The translations under genes and the position numbers were made by a program. From Falsirhodobacter xinxiangensis (GTDB lineage: Bacteria > Pseudomonadota > Alphaproteobacteria > Rhodobacterales > Rhodobacteraceae), in contig NZ_SMYN01000010.1 in assembly GCF_004959935.1 (NCBI RefSeq), forward strand, positions 62,247 to 126,246: 64,000 nucleotides of DNA, written 5' to 3'. Of this stretch, positions 38,379 to 48,438 are shown piece after piece (position 1 is the first letter of the stretch; every line of letters starts with the position of its first letter). The notes under the pieces were generated by a model, which saw nothing but the letters and a program-made list of their open reading frames with translations, ran no database searches and had not been told where the DNA came from.

Positions 38379-39904
38379 CGCCGAAGCGCGGTCTTCAGGT
38401 CCGAAGGCCGCAGCGCACCGAAGACATAGGCGCTGCCGAAATAGCTGGCGATGCCAAGCGCGACCAGCCCCGCCAGCGCGGCATAGCGCAGACCTCCCGT
38501 GGTCAGCGCATCCGCCAGCAGCCATGACGCCCCCCACAGCACCGCACCCATGAGGGCCGAGGCCGCGACGATCCGCGGCAGGCGGGCCTTCAGCCGGTCG
38601 TCGATGCGGACCGCCTCGCCCATCCCGCGCGCGCCCCACCAAAGCTGCGCGACCATCACCCAACCCGAAACCGTGGTCGCCAGCGCGGCGGCAAGAAAGC
38701 CGATCACCGGCATCATCAGCACCGCGAAGGCGACGTTTACCACCATCGACCAGACGGCGAAGCGGAACGGGCTGCGCGTATCCTCGCGCGCATAATACAG
38801 CGGTTGGAACAGCTTGTGCAGCACGAAGGCCGGAAGGCCGATGCCATAGGCCCCAAGCGCCAGCGCCGTGTTCAGGCTGTCATGCGCGTCGAACTGCCCG
38901 CGTTCATACAGCACCTGCGTCAGCGGCAGCGCGATCACCACCAGCGCCACGGCGGCAGGCAGGGTCAGCAGCAGCGCGAACTCCATCCCCCGGTTGAAGC
39001 TGTGGCGGCCCCCGTCGGTATCGCCAGCGCGCAGACGGCGCGACAACTCCGGCAGCAAAACGGTGCCGATGGCGATGCCCACGACGCCAAGGGGAAGCTG
39101 ATACAGACGGTCGGCATAGGACAGCCAGCCAACGGCGCCCTCGGTGAAGCTGGCCACCTGACGACCCACCAGCAGGTTGATCTGCACGACGCCCCCCGCC
39201 AGAACCGCAGGTCCGGCGATAACCACCAGCCGCCGCAGGTCCGGCGTCAGGCGGGGAAGCCCCGGCAGGAACGTGTATCCCATCCGCCGCGCCGCCCACC
39301 ATGTGAAGGCGAATTGCGCGACACCCGTGACCGGCACCGTCCATGCCAGCGTCATCCCCATATCCCAGCCCTGCCAGTCGGCCAGCAGCATCGCGGCGAT
39401 GAAGATCACGTTCATCAGCACCGGCACCAGCGACGCTTCGGTGAACGAGCCATGGGCGTTCAGCACCCCCGACATCAGCGCCACAAGCGAGATGAACAGG
39501 ATATAGACGAAGCCGATCTGCCCGTATTCCACCGCCAGCCCGAACCGTTCGTCGCCCACGAAGCCCGAGGCCATCGCCCAGACCAGCCATGGCATCGCCA
39601 GCGTTCCGATCAGCGTCACCAGCAGCAGGATCGAGCCCAGCCCGTTGAAGGCGTCGCGTGCGAAGCCGTGCGGGTCCTCGCGTCCCTCGACCTTTTTCGC
39701 GAACATCGGCACGAAGGCCATGTTGAACGCGCCCTCGGCAAAGAACCGGCGGAACATGTTGGGCAACGAGAAGGCGACAAGGAACGCCTCGGCCGTCGGC
39801 CCCGCGCCCAAGTAGGCCGCCATCATCACATCCCGGATGAAGCCCGCGAGCCGAGAGCCGAAGGTCCAGCCCCCGACCGTCAGAAAACCACGCATCAGTT
39901 TCAA
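38369..39904 (-). CDS. murJ: Lipid II flippase MurJ
   Basis: A 511-residue MOP-superfamily membrane protein with about 14 helices. [19 protein letters not shown] near 17-35 and [29 protein letters not shown]-type sequence (here AEAFLVAF...) are the MviN signatures. It flips lipid II for peptidoglycan synthesis. The start is TTG at 39904 overlapping the glnD stop, with GAGGG at good distance; ATG at 39895 is the alternative. glnD-murJ adjacency is frequent in alphaproteobacteria. Confidence 0.95.
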   Translation of the reverse strand: [511 protein letters not shown]

Positions 39905-42681
39905 ACGGCAGCCCTCGCCGCGCCTTCGGAGATCGCCTGGCGCAGCTTCCTCTCAAGGCTTTCCTGCCTTGATTTCGTATGGAGTTTCAAACCGAACATG
40001 TCTTTCACATAGAAGGTATCGACCACCTGCGCGCCATAAGTCGCGATGACGGCGGAGGCGATATAGATATTGTCGGCGGCCAGCGTCCGCGTCAGATCGT
40101 AAAGCAGCCCCGGACGGTCGCGGGTGTCGACCTCGATGATGGTATAGATTTCCGATCCCTCGTTGTCGAAGGCGATATGGGTGGGGAAACGGAAGGCGCT
40201 TTGGCGTTTGGGCAGCTTGTCGCGGTCCTTCAACGCCTCGCGCGCGACAACCTCGCCCTTCAGGGTCTTGTCGATCATCTGGCTGAGGCGGGGCAGGCGG
40301 CTTGCCTCGTAAGCCGCGCCGTCGGCGTCCTGTATCCAGAACACGGCGGTGGCATAGCCGTCCTTGGAGGTATAGGTCCGCGCATCCACCACGTTCGCGC
40401 CGACCAGTGCCAGCGCCCCGGAAAGGCGCGAGAAGATGCCCGGATGGTCGGCCAGCGCGAAACAGGCGCGGGTCGCGTCGCGGTCGGGTTCGGGGGACAG
40501 GTCGATCCGGATCTCGTCATCGCCAAGCCCGCGCAGAAGACCCGCGAAAACCACATGCGTCGCGGTGGGCAGCCCCTGCCAATAGGTTGGATAGTGGCGC
40601 GCCATCTCGGCCCGCAGGTCTTTCTGGTCCCATCCCGCCAGCGCATCGCGCAGCGCGCGGCGACCCTCGCCCTCGCGATGCTCGCGGTTCAGCGTCTCCA
40701 GCCCTTCCTCCAGCGCGGTGCGGGTGTCGCGGTAAAGGGTGCGCAGAAGCTGGGCCTTCCAGTTGTTCCACGTCCCCGGACCCACGCCGCGAATGTCGCA
40801 GACCGTCAGCACGGTCAGCAGGTCCAGCCGTTTGCGCGATTTGACCACCTTGGCGAAGTCGCGCACCGTGCGGGGGTCGGAAATGTCGCGCTTCTGCGCC
40901 ACGTCGGACATGACCAGATGATTGCGGACCAGCCATTCCACGGTTTCCGATTCCTCGGGGGTCAGGCCGAGGCGGGGGGCCACGCGGCGGGCGATGCGCG
41001 CGCCGACGATGGAATGATCCTCGGGGCGGCCCTTGCCGATGTCGTGCAACAGAAGCGCGATATACAGCGTCCGGCGGTTGACCCCTTCGGTCAGGATGGC
41101 GCTGGCGATCGGCAGATCGTCCGCCAACTCTCCCCGCTCGATCTCGGACAGGGTCGAGATCGTCTGGATCGTGTGTTCGTCAACGGTATAGTGGTGATAG
41201 ACGTTGAACTGCATCATCGCCACGATCCGTTCGAAATCGGGGATGAAGGCACCCAGCACGCCAATCTCGTTCATGTGGCGCAGGGCGCGTTCCGGGTTGC
41301 CGTGTTTCAGCAGCGTGTCGAGGAAGATGCGGTTCGCCTCGCGGTCGGTCTGCATCTCGTCATCGATCCGGTCGAGGTTCAGCGCGACCAGCCGCATAGC
41401 GTCGGGGTGGATCAGGTATCCGGTCCGCAAAGACTCCTCGAAGATGCGCAGCAGGTTCAGCTTGTCGGCCAGAAAGGCGTCGGCATCCACGACCGAGATG
41501 CGCCCCTGCACCAGACGATATTCCGGGCGCAGCTTGCGGCGGCGGGGAAGCGAGAACATCGGCTCGCGCTTCGCATGGCGGGCTTCGAGTTCGGCCAAGA
41601 AGATGCGGGTCAGCTCGCCCACCTTGGTCGCGTGGCGGAAGTAGTCCTGCATGAACAGCTCCACTGCCCGCCGCCCCGCCCGATCGACATAGCCGAGGCG
41701 CGATGCCACCTCGACCTGCATGTCGAAGGTCAACTGGTCGGCGGCGCGGCGGGCGATGTAATGCAGATGACAGCGCACGCACCACAGGAAATCCTCGGCC
41801 CGGCGGAAGGTCTCGTATTCCTCCTGCTCGAACAGGCCCGCCCCCACCAAGCCGGCGGCACGCGGGACGCGATGCAGGTATTTGCCGATCCAATACAGGG
41901 TTTGCAGATCGCGCAGCCCGCCCTTGCCCTCCTTCACGTTCGGCTCCAGCACATAGCGCTGGTTGCCTTGGCGCTTGTGGCGGATGGCGCGTTCGCTCAG
42001 CTTCGCTTCGATGAATTCGGGGCCGGATTTTCGGAACAACTCGTTCCACAGCCGTTCGTCCAATTCCAGCGCCAGCGCCTTGTCGCCGGTCAGGAAACGC
42101 TGCTCCAGCAGGGCGGTGCGGATCGTGATGTCCTCGCGCCCAAGGCGGAGGCAGTCCTTGATCGACCGGGTGGAATGGCCGACCTTCAGCTTCAGATCCC
42201 ACAGGATATAGAGCATGGATTCGATGGCCGCCGCAGGCCCGTCCGCCGCGCCCGAAGGCACGAGAAACAAAAGATCCACATCGGAATGCGGCGCCATTTC
42301 GGCACGGCCATAGCCACCGACCGCGATCACGGCCATGCGCGCGGCCGAGGGGTGCAGATGCGTGACCGCCACGTTGAACGCGGTCATCACCAGCGCATCG
42401 ACCAGAAGCGACTGGCCGGTGATCAGCGCGCGGGCGGCGCGCGGCGTGTCCAGAAACGCCTCGGTCAGCCGCTTTTCCGCGTCGGTGCGGGCGGCTGACA
42501 GATGGCGCACGGCGATGTCGCGGATGGCGCGGGCGTCGGTTGCGCCCTCGGTCCGGATCGCGTCGGTGATGGCGGCGGTCAGAACCCCCGCCTGCGCGAT
42601 CCGCTCGGGCGGGAGGATGGGATGTTCGCTTTGCGCCGGCTCAGAAGCCGGCACCGCCGAAGCTGCGCGGAGCAGGGTCAA
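39901..42681 (-). CDS. glnD: PII uridylyltransferase / uridylyl-removing enzyme
   Basis: A 926-residue bifunctional nitrogen sensor. The nucleotidyltransferase motif is GGYGRAEMAPHSDVDLLFL (about 122-140), the HD hydrolase domain includes LLHDIGKGRPEDHS (about 515), and two ACT domains occupy the last 190 residues (GIFSRLSGALALVGANV and PGLLYDLTRTLAADNI). It modifies PII in response to glutamine. The start appears to be TTG 42681, 41 bases inside the upstream lipoprotein gene, with AGGTGA before it; no later start precedes the conserved N-terminal helices. Confidence 0.94.
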   Translation of the reverse strand: MTLLRAASAVPASEPAQSEHPILPPERIAQAGVLTAAITDAIRTEGATDARAIRDIAVRHLSAARTDAEKRLTEAFLDTPRAARALITGQSLLVDALVMTAFNVAVTHLHPSAARMAVIAVGGYGRAEMAPHSDVDLLFLVPSGAADGPAAAIESMLYILWDLKLKVGHSTRSIKDCLRLGREDITIRTALLEQRFLTGDKALALELDERLWNELFRKSGPEFIEAKLSERAIRHKRQGNQRYVLEPNVKEGKGGLRDLQTLYWIGKYLHRVPRAAGLVGAGLFEQEEYETFRRAEDFLWCVRCHLHYIARRAADQLTFDMQVEVASRLGYVDRAGRRAVELFMQDYFRHATKVGELTRIFLAELEARHAKREPMFSLPRRRKLRPEYRLVQGRISVVDADAFLADKLNLLRIFEESLRTGYLIHPDAMRLVALNLDRIDDEMQTDREANRIFLDTLLKHGNPERALRHMNEIGVLGAFIPDFERIVAMMQFNVYHHYTVDEHTIQTISTLSEIERGELADDLPIASAILTEGVNRRTLYIALLLHDIGKGRPEDHSIVGARIARRVAPRLGLTPEESETVEWLVRNHLVMSDVAQKRDISDPRTVRDFAKVVKSRKRLDLLTVLTVCDIRGVGPGTWNNWKAQLLRTLYRDTRTALEEGLETLNREHREGEGRRALRDALAGWDQKDLRAEMARHYPTYWQGLPTATHVVFAGLLRGLGDDEIRIDLSPEPDRDATRACFALADHPGIFSRLSGALALVGANVVDARTYTSKDGYATAVFWIQDADGAAYEASRLPRLSQMIDKTLKGEVVAREALKDRDKLPKRQSAFRFPTHIAFDNEGSEIYTIIEVDTRDRPGLLYDLTRTLAADNIYIASAVIATYGAQVVDTFYVKDMFGLKLHTKSRQESLERKLRQAISEGAARAAV

Positions 42682-43804
42682 TCACGGTCACCTGGTTGTT
42701 GGTAATCTGCGCGACGGCAAGGCCGCGTTCGTTGCTGCCATCGGCCAGCAGGCGGAAGACGCCGCCGACGCCAGCAAAGCCCGACCCTTGGGTCAGCGCC
42801 TGCGCGGTGGGCGCGTCGCCGCGTTTCGCCAGCGCGCCGATCGCGGCAATCCCGTCATAGGCAAGGCCCGAGATCGGATGCGGCGCGACGCCGTAGGCGC
42901 CCTGGTAGCGGGCGACGTATTGGCCATACAGACCCGGATCGGGCTGTGCGAACCAGCCGCCCTGCACGCCCGGAAGCGACAGCGTGGCCGCCGGAATGTC
43001 CCAGCGGGTCAGGCCGATGAAGCGTTCGTTCGTCAGGCCGTTTTCGCGCAGAAGCTGGCTGACCAGCGGCAGCGCGCCATCCGACCCTGCGGTCAGGAAC
43101 ACGGCGTTGGCGCTTGCGTCCCGCGCGGCTTGCGCGATGCGCGGCGCTGCCTGAGTGATGCCGTTCTGCGAAAATTCATAGCCCTGCGCGCCGACGACCG
43201 TGCCGCCCGCTTGGCGCACGCCCGCCTCGATCGCGGTGCGTCCGGTGTTTCCGGCGGCGTTCTGGTCATAGACGACCATGATCTGCCCGGCATTGTTGCG
43301 CACCGCATATTGCGCCAGCCGCGAGGCGGTGTTGCGGAAGGTCTGGCCCAGCACGAAGACGTTGCCGCCCGCGATGTCGGTGTTGTTCGAGAAGGACAGA
43401 ACGTTCACGCCGCGCTGCGCGACGGCAACCCCCGCCGCATTCGCCTCGGCGGCGAAGACCGGGCCGAGGATGACCTGTGCGCCTTCGTCCACGGCGCGGG
43501 CGGCTTCGACCGCCGCGCGCGACGGCTGCCCTGCGGTGCGATAGACGCGCAGGTCGACGGCACCCGGCCCGAGGTCGGCAATCGCCAGACGCGCCGCGTT
43601 CTCAAGGCTTTTCGCCAGCGCCTCGTCATTGGCCTGACCAGACCCTGCGGGCACCAGAAGCGCCACGGGCACCGGGCCGCCGCGCGATGCACCGGGACCT
43701 GTGCCGGACAGGGCGACAGGTTCGCACGCGGCCAGCGCGAGGGCGGAAAGGGCGATGACTGTGCGGCCCAGCGACTTGCGGGCCAACCTGAAAACGGACA
43801 ACAT
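42641..43804 (-). CDS. LpoA-like / periplasmic-binding-fold lipoprotein
   Basis: A 387-residue lipoprotein with lipobox ALALAAC near residue 30 and a type I periplasmic-binding-protein fold (LivK/Peripla_BP_6): VPVALLVPAGSG, VILGPVFAAEA, VLSFSNNTD, MVVYDQNAAGNTGR and ISGLAYDGIAAIG. Such proteins in alphaproteobacteria are called penicillin-binding-protein activators (LpoA-like), with a likely envelope role rather than amino acid transport since no permease is near. ATG 43804 has GAGGA eight bases upstream; ATG 43819 is in frame but lacks spacing. It overlaps glnD. Confidence 0.82.
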   Translation of the reverse strand: MLSVFRLARKSLGRTVIALSALALAACEPVALSGTGPGASRGGPVPVALLVPAGSGQANDEALAKSLENAARLAIADLGPGAVDLRVYRTAGQPSRAAVEAARAVDEGAQVILGPVFAAEANAAGVAVAQRGVNVLSFSNNTDIAGGNVFVLGQTFRNTASRLAQYAVRNNAGQIMVVYDQNAAGNTGRTAIEAGVRQAGGTVVGAQGYEFSQNGITQAAPRIAQAARDASANAVFLTAGSDGALPLVSQLLRENGLTNERFIGLTRWDIPAATLSLPGVQGGWFAQPDPGLYGQYVARYQGAYGVAPHPISGLAYDGIAAIGALAKRGDAPTAQALTQGSGFAGVGGVFRLLADGSNERGLAVAQITNNQVTVIDPAPRSFGGAGF

Positions 43805-43891
43805 ACGGAGATTCCTCATCCCTTGGGGCGCAGCAGACGGGTCGAACCTATGCCGATCACGGGGTGTTGGCAACTTTTTGAAGGATGACCG

Positions 43892-44719
43892 ATGCTCGCG
43901 CCGGGACTGCACTTCGTCGCCACGCCCATCGGGGCGGCGCGCGACATCACCTTGCGGGCGCTGGATATCCTGCGCGACGCCGATGTTCTGGCTGCCGAAG
44001 ACACGCGCACCCTGCGTCATCTGATGGAGATTCACGGCATCCCGCTGGGCGGACGTCCGCTGGTCGCCTATCACGATCACAACGGCGATTCCGCCGGCCC
44101 GCGCTTGATCGCCGCGATGAAGGATGGCAAGTCGGTTGCCTATGCGTCCGAGGCGGGAACGCCGCTGGTTTCCGATCCGGGGTTCGAATTGTCGCGCGAG
44201 GCGATTGCGGCGGGGCTGACGGTGCTGACCGCACCGGGGCCGTCGGCGGTTCTGGCCGCGCTGACCATCGCGGGCCTGCCGAGCGACCGGTTCCTGTTCG
44301 CGGGGTTCCTGCCCAGCACATCGTCTGCCCGCAAGAAGGCGCTGGCCGAAGTCGCGCCGATTCAAGCCACACTGGTCTTCTACGAATCCCCCAAACGCAT
44401 CGCCGCCACCCTGCGCGACATGGCCGAGGCTTGGCCCGACCGCCGCGCCGCCGTCTGCCGCGAGCTAACCAAGAAGTTCGAGGAAACCACGCGCGGCACT
44501 GTCGCGGAACTGGCAGAGGCCTTTGCCGACCGCAGCGTGAAGGGCGAGATCGTGCTGCTGGTGGATCGCGGCGCACCCGAGGTCGCGTCGGAGGAGGACG
44601 TCGAAGCCGCCCTGCGCCGCGCGCTTGAAACGCTTTCGGTCAAGGATGCCGCCGCCGAAGTGGCGCAGCGCCTGGGCCTGCCGAAACGTGACGTCTATCA
44701 GATGGCGCTGAAGCTGTGA
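43892..44719 (+). CDS. rsmI: 16S rRNA (cytidine1402-2'-O)-methyltransferase
   Basis: A 275-residue SAM-dependent methyltransferase of the tetrapyrrole methylase fold. HFVATPIGAARDITLRALDILRDADV at the start, AEDTRTL, SEAGTPLVSDPGF and APGPSAVLAAL are the RsmI motifs. It modifies C1402 of 16S rRNA. Divergent from the LpoA-like gene with an 87-base shared control region, the normal rsmI/lpoA arrangement. It overlaps yraN by 4 bases. Confidence 0.95.
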   Translation: MLAPGLHFVATPIGAARDITLRALDILRDADVLAAEDTRTLRHLMEIHGIPLGGRPLVAYHDHNGDSAGPRLIAAMKDGKSVAYASEAGTPLVSDPGFELSREAIAAGLTVLTAPGPSAVLAALTIAGLPSDRFLFAGFLPSTSSARKKALAEVAPIQATLVFYESPKRIAATLRDMAEAWPDRRAAVCRELTKKFEETTRGTVAELAEAFADRSVKGEIVLLVDRGAPEVASEEDVEAALRRALETLSVKDAAAEVAQRLGLPKRDVYQMALKL

Positions 44720-45057
44720 GCCTTGTGAACCACCATGCGGGTTTGGCGGCGGAAGACATCGTCGCGCGGCACTATGCGCTGCCCGTCGCCGCGAAGCGCT
44801 GGAAAGGGCCGGGCGGAGAGGTCGATCTGATCCTGCGCGATGGGGCGACCGTGATCTTCGTCGAGGTGAAGAAGTCCCGCAGCCACGCCGCCGCCGCCCT
44901 GCGTTTGACCCCGCGCCAGATCGCCCGCATCCATGCCAGCGCGAGCGCCTTTCTTGGCGGCGAACCCGCAGGCCAGCGCACCGACTGCCGTTTCGACGTC
45001 GCGCTGGTCGATGGCACGGGCCGGGTCGAGGTCATTGCCAACGTGCTCGGCCCCTGA
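44716..45057 (+). CDS. yraN: YraN/UPF0102 endonuclease-like protein
   Basis: A 113-residue protein of the PD-(D/E)xK-like UPF0102 family. GGEVDLILRDGATVIFVEVKKS near 36-57 contains the nuclease-type D and E-x-K residues. It starts with GTG overlapping the rsmI stop, and the rsmI-yraN order is conserved. Nuclease activity is predicted by fold only. Confidence 0.92.
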   Translation: MSLVNHHAGLAAEDIVARHYALPVAAKRWKGPGGEVDLILRDGATVIFVEVKKSRSHAAAALRLTPRQIARIHASASAFLGGEPAGQRTDCRFDVALVDGTGRVEVIANVLGP

Positions 45058-45084
45058 CACAAAAGCGCCAAAAGGAGAAGACGC

Positions 45085-46017
45085 ATGAAGGTCGCATTCC
45101 AGATGGACCCCATCGGGTCGGTCAATATCGACGGCGACAGCACCTTCCGCATCGCGCTGGAGGCGCAGGCGCGGGGGCACAGGCTGTTCCATTACCACCC
45201 CCAGCATCTGGCCTATGACGAAGGGCGGATCACCGCGCGCGGCCAGTGGATGACGCTGCGCCGCGAGAGGGGAAATCACGTCGATCACGGCCCGGACGAG
45301 GTGGTGGACCTGAGCAGCTTCGACGTGGTCTGGCTGCGTCAGGACCCGCCCTTCGACATGGGTTACATCACCACGACGCATCTTCTGGACATGCTGCCGA
45401 AATCGGTGCAGGTGGTGAACAATCCGTTCTGGGTGCGGAACTTCCCGGAAAAGCTGCTGGTGCTGCGCTTCCCCGAACTGACGCCGCCGACGATGATCGC
45501 GCGTGACCTCGCGACCATCCGCGAGTTCAAGGCCAAGCACGGCGACATCATCCTGAAGCCGCTTTACGGCAATGGCGGCGCGGGCGTGTTCCGGCTGGAC
45601 CCGAACGACCGTAATCTGGCATCGCTGCACGAGCTGTTCACTTCGATGAGCCGCGAGCCGCTGATCGTGCAGAAATACTTGCCCGCCGTGACCAAGGGCG
45701 ACAAGCGCGTGATCCTGGTCGATGGCGAGCCCATCGGCGCGATCAACCGCGTGCCGCAAGAAGGCGAAACGCGGTCTAACATGCATGTCGGCGGACGGGC
45801 AGAGAAGGTCGAGCTGACCGAGCGCGACCGCGAGATCTGCCGCATCATCGGCCCCACCTTGCGCGATAACGGCCAGATCTTCGTCGGCATCGACGTGATC
45901 GGCGACTGGCTGACCGAGATCAACGTGACCTCGCCCACCGGCCTTCAGGAGCTGGAGCGGTTTGACGGCACCAACGGGGCCGAGATCATCTGGCAGGCGA
46001 TCGAAGCGAAAGCCTGA
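45085..46017 (+). CDS. gshB: Glutathione synthetase
   Basis: A 310-residue ATP-grasp enzyme joining gamma-glutamylcysteine and glycine. [10 protein letters not shown] at the start, [13 protein letters not shown] (ATP loop, about 153-165), [23 protein letters not shown] and the C-terminal [15 protein letters not shown] are diagnostic. AAAAGGAGAAGACGC precedes the ATG. Its end overlaps the convergent yifB by 32 bases. A truncated glutathione S-transferase gene lies just beyond yifB. Confidence 0.96.
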   Translation: MKVAFQMDPIGSVNIDGDSTFRIALEAQARGHRLFHYHPQHLAYDEGRITARGQWMTLRRERGNHVDHGPDEVVDLSSFDVVWLRQDPPFDMGYITTTHLLDMLPKSVQVVNNPFWVRNFPEKLLVLRFPELTPPTMIARDLATIREFKAKHGDIILKPLYGNGGAGVFRLDPNDRNLASLHELFTSMSREPLIVQKYLPAVTKGDKRVILVDGEPIGAINRVPQEGETRSNMHVGGRAEKVELTERDREICRIIGPTLRDNGQIFVGIDVIGDWLTEINVTSPTGLQELERFDGTNGAEIIWQAIEAKA

Positions 46018-47497
46018 AGCTGACGGCCTCGGCGATATGGGGCTGGCGGACCTCGTCTTCGCCCGCCAGATCGGCGATGGTCCGCGCCACCCGCAGGATG
46101 CGGTGATAGGCGCGGGCCGAAAGACCGAACCGCTCTGCCACTTTCGACAAAAGCGCGCGGCCCGCATCGTCGGGGGTGGCGACGGCTTCCAGCAAATTGC
46201 CCTCGGCTTCGGCATTCACGCGGGCGCGGGTGCCGTCATAGCGATCCGCCTGAATGGCCCGCGCCGCCGCCACCCGCGCCGCGATCTGGGCCGAGGTATC
46301 CCCGGTCGAAGGACGGTCTAGGTCGGTATAGGCCACCGGCGGCACGTCCACGCGCAGGTCGAACCGATCCATCAGCGGGCCGGAAATGCGGCCAAGGTAA
46401 TCCTCGCCGCAGACCGGGGCGCGGCTGCAGGCTTGCGACGGATCGGAAAGGTAGCCGCAGCGGCAGGGATTGGCCGCCGCCACCAGCAGGAACCGGCAGG
46501 GATAGCGGATATGGGCGTTGGCGCGGGCGACCATGATCTCGCCCGTCTCGATCGGTTGGCGCAGGGTTTCCAGCACGTTGCGCGGAAATTCGGGAAACTC
46601 GTCAAGGAACAGCACGCCGTTATGGGCAAGGCTGACCTCGCCCGGTTTCGCACCGCGCCCGCCGCCGGTGATCGCGGTGGGGGACGCGGTGTGGTGCGGT
46701 TCGCGAAAGGGGCGCGCGCGGCTGATCCCGCCTTGCAGTAGCCCCGCGACGGAGTGGATCATCGACGTCTCCAGCGCCTCGGCCGCCGAAAGCGGGGGCA
46801 GGATGCCGGGCAGGCACGAGGCGAGCATGGATTTACCCGATCCCGGCGTTCCAACCATCATGACATGGTGCCGCCCTGCCGCCGCAATCTCCAAGGCGCG
46901 TTTGGCGCGTTCCTGTCCTTTCACCTCGCGGAAGTCGCGTTTGGCGGCGGGGGTGACAGCCTCTCCCGGATCGACGGGGGGCAGGGGGGACTGGCCGGTG
47001 AAATGGCGCACCACATCGGCCAGCGATCCGGCGGCCAGAACTTCGGTCGCGCCGACCCATGCGGCCTCCGGCCCGCAGGCCTTGGGGCAGACCAGCGCGC
47101 GATCCTCCTCGGCGGCGGTCATGGCGGCGGGCAGGGCGCCCAGCACCGGGGTCAGCCGCCCGTCCAGCGACAGCTCTCCCAGAGCGACGACGCCCTCGAC
47201 CTCGTCCCGGGGGATGATGTCCAGCGCCGCCAGCAGGGACAAGGCAATCGGCAGGTCGAAGTGCGAACCTTCCTTGGGCAGATCGGCGGGCGACAGGTTG
47301 ATCGCCACCCGTTTCGACGGCAGCGCGATGGACATGGCATCCAGCGCGGCGCGGACCCGTTCGCGCGCTTCGGACACGGCCTTGTCGGGCAGGCCGACGA
47401 TGGTGAAGGCCGGAAGGCCGGATGACACGGCGCATTGCACCTCGACCAGCCGTGCCTCCACGCCCTCGAATGCGACCGTGAAGGCGCGCGTGACCAT
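45986..47497 (-). CDS. yifB: YifB/ComM-type Mg-chelatase-like AAA+ ATPase
   Basis: A 503-residue protein: an N-terminal Lon-protease-like ChlI domain (about 20-140) and a central AAA+ domain with [10 protein letters not shown] (about 217-226), FLDEFPEF and the C-terminal Mg-chelatase helical part. A Cys cluster (CRCGY, CSRAPVC) near 350 is family-typical. ComM homologues are helicases promoting branch migration in natural transformation. The 3' ends of yifB and gshB overlap. Confidence 0.93.
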   Translation of the reverse strand: MVTRAFTVAFEGVEARLVEVQCAVSSGLPAFTIVGLPDKAVSEARERVRAALDAMSIALPSKRVAINLSPADLPKEGSHFDLPIALSLLAALDIIPRDEVEGVVALGELSLDGRLTPVLGALPAAMTAAEEDRALVCPKACGPEAAWVGATEVLAAGSLADVVRHFTGQSPLPPVDPGEAVTPAAKRDFREVKGQERAKRALEIAAAGRHHVMMVGTPGSGKSMLASCLPGILPPLSAAEALETSMIHSVAGLLQGGISRARPFREPHHTASPTAITGGGRGAKPGEVSLAHNGVLFLDEFPEFPRNVLETLRQPIETGEIMVARANAHIRYPCRFLLVAAANPCRCGYLSDPSQACSRAPVCGEDYLGRISGPLMDRFDLRVDVPPVAYTDLDRPSTGDTSAQIAARVAAARAIQADRYDGTRARVNAEAEGNLLEAVATPDDAGRALLSKVAERFGLSARAYHRILRVARTIADLAGEDEVRQPHIAEAVSFRLSLRSPAR

Positions 47498-47536
47498 ATC
47501 CCACCTCGTTTTGGTTAATGGGTAGGGGCCGGGGGT

Positions 47537-47908
47537 TTAAGAAAGGTTAACGATCTTCATGAAGGCAGGCCATGCTTCGGGGTCAGCCACGGTCTTGTCG
47601 CGGCAGAACGGGTTGCAGAAGTCATAGACCCGGCCACCGAAGGTCAGAAAGTCAGTCACGGGCTTGCCTGAATAGGGGCAGGCCTCGTTCACCGAAGGCC
47701 CCTCGCAGGCGGCGGCGGGCTGGACCGGCATCGGCCAGTCTTTCTGCGGCCAGTCGCGGGCATAGGCGGGTTGGTCCGCGCCGTCCACCAGCCCCATCGC
47801 CCGCCAGCGCCGGAAGGACGGATGCGCCAGATGCGCCGCGACGTAGTCGGGATGCGCGGTGGGCAGCGAATGGCCCGCGATCCGCGCGGCGACCGGGGCC
47901 ACAAATTA
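47537..47908 (-). pseudogene. Glutathione S-transferase, 5'-truncated remnant at island boundary
   Basis: The surviving frame gives FVAPVAARIAG, PDYVAAHLAHPSFRRWRAMG and a C-terminal extension CPYSGKPVTDFLTFGGRVYDFC...FCRDKTVADPEAWP. I associate this with a Rhodobacterales GST-family protein whose last helix and tail these are. The thioredoxin-like N-terminal domain is missing: a TAA lies directly before the FVAP codons and the DNA becomes AT-richer at the same point. A GTG at 47902 could start a 121-residue product, but no good ribosome site precedes it. Best read as a gene cut by an insertion or recombination. Confidence 0.65.
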
Positions 47909-48438
47909 TCCTGACAGTCAAGTTCAATGTAGGCGAAAAATGATGCATTGCAAAGTAACCGCCAGATTACCACCTCCTGCCTCAGCGCGTTGATCCGTTA
48001 TTCGCTTGTGCCATAGCTGGGCGGGCGCAGACGTCCGTCATTTCCGCTCGAACCGGACAATCGCAAGGTGCGGGCACCGCTCGATGCGAAAGCCCCAAAG
48101 CCGTCATTCGCACCCGCTGCGGCGAATGCAGTTGCAGCGTATCCCCCGAGAAAGAAAGCCAGAGGCTTATTTCAGAGCAGATGGATGCACGCCGCGCGGT
48201 GAAAGCGGGACGTTCGGCTGAGGGCTCGGAGGCCGGAGAAGCGGCGCATCTTCCTGCTGCTCACGCCAAGCATGACCTCGGTAAACGCGGTCCGGTTTGG
48301 TCACGGCGCACAGAACCGGAAAATCGTGAAGAATACGGCCTGCGCCGGCTGATTTACGGAGCGGCGCCAAGTCTGATCGCCGAGCGTTCGTGCGCACTGA
48401 TCCCGTGGACCAAAAGGCCCCGTCGGGTGTTGTAATGC
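47909..48438. other. 530-base intergenic segment, no convincing gene
   Basis: The stretch separates the GST remnant from the antiporter gene. Short open frames exist on both strands. One plus-strand frame (48181-48435) contains DLGKRGPVW, a phrase I recall from small rhizobial proteins, but it lacks a ribosome site and looks degenerate. No hairpin-T terminator or inverted-repeat insertion sequence end was seen. Confidence 0.4.

Noticed and set aside
39979-42498. 839-codon plus-strand frame antisense to glnD
   Set aside because: Pure mirror of glnD codon positions with low-complexity product; glnD on the other strand has full-length domain matches.
47530-47552. TTAA-N6-TTAA resembling a CtrA site near yifB
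   Set aside because: Spacing is 6 rather than 7 and it lies in the coding end of the GST remnant.
47901-47950. AT-rich stretch at the GST junction as an insertion-sequence end
   Set aside because: No matching inverted copy or target duplication was found at the other side of the accessory segment.
48181-48435. Plus-strand frame containing DLGKRGPVW
   Set aside because: The phrase resembles a small rhizobial protein, but there is no ribosome site and the rest does not fit; at most a decayed remnant.
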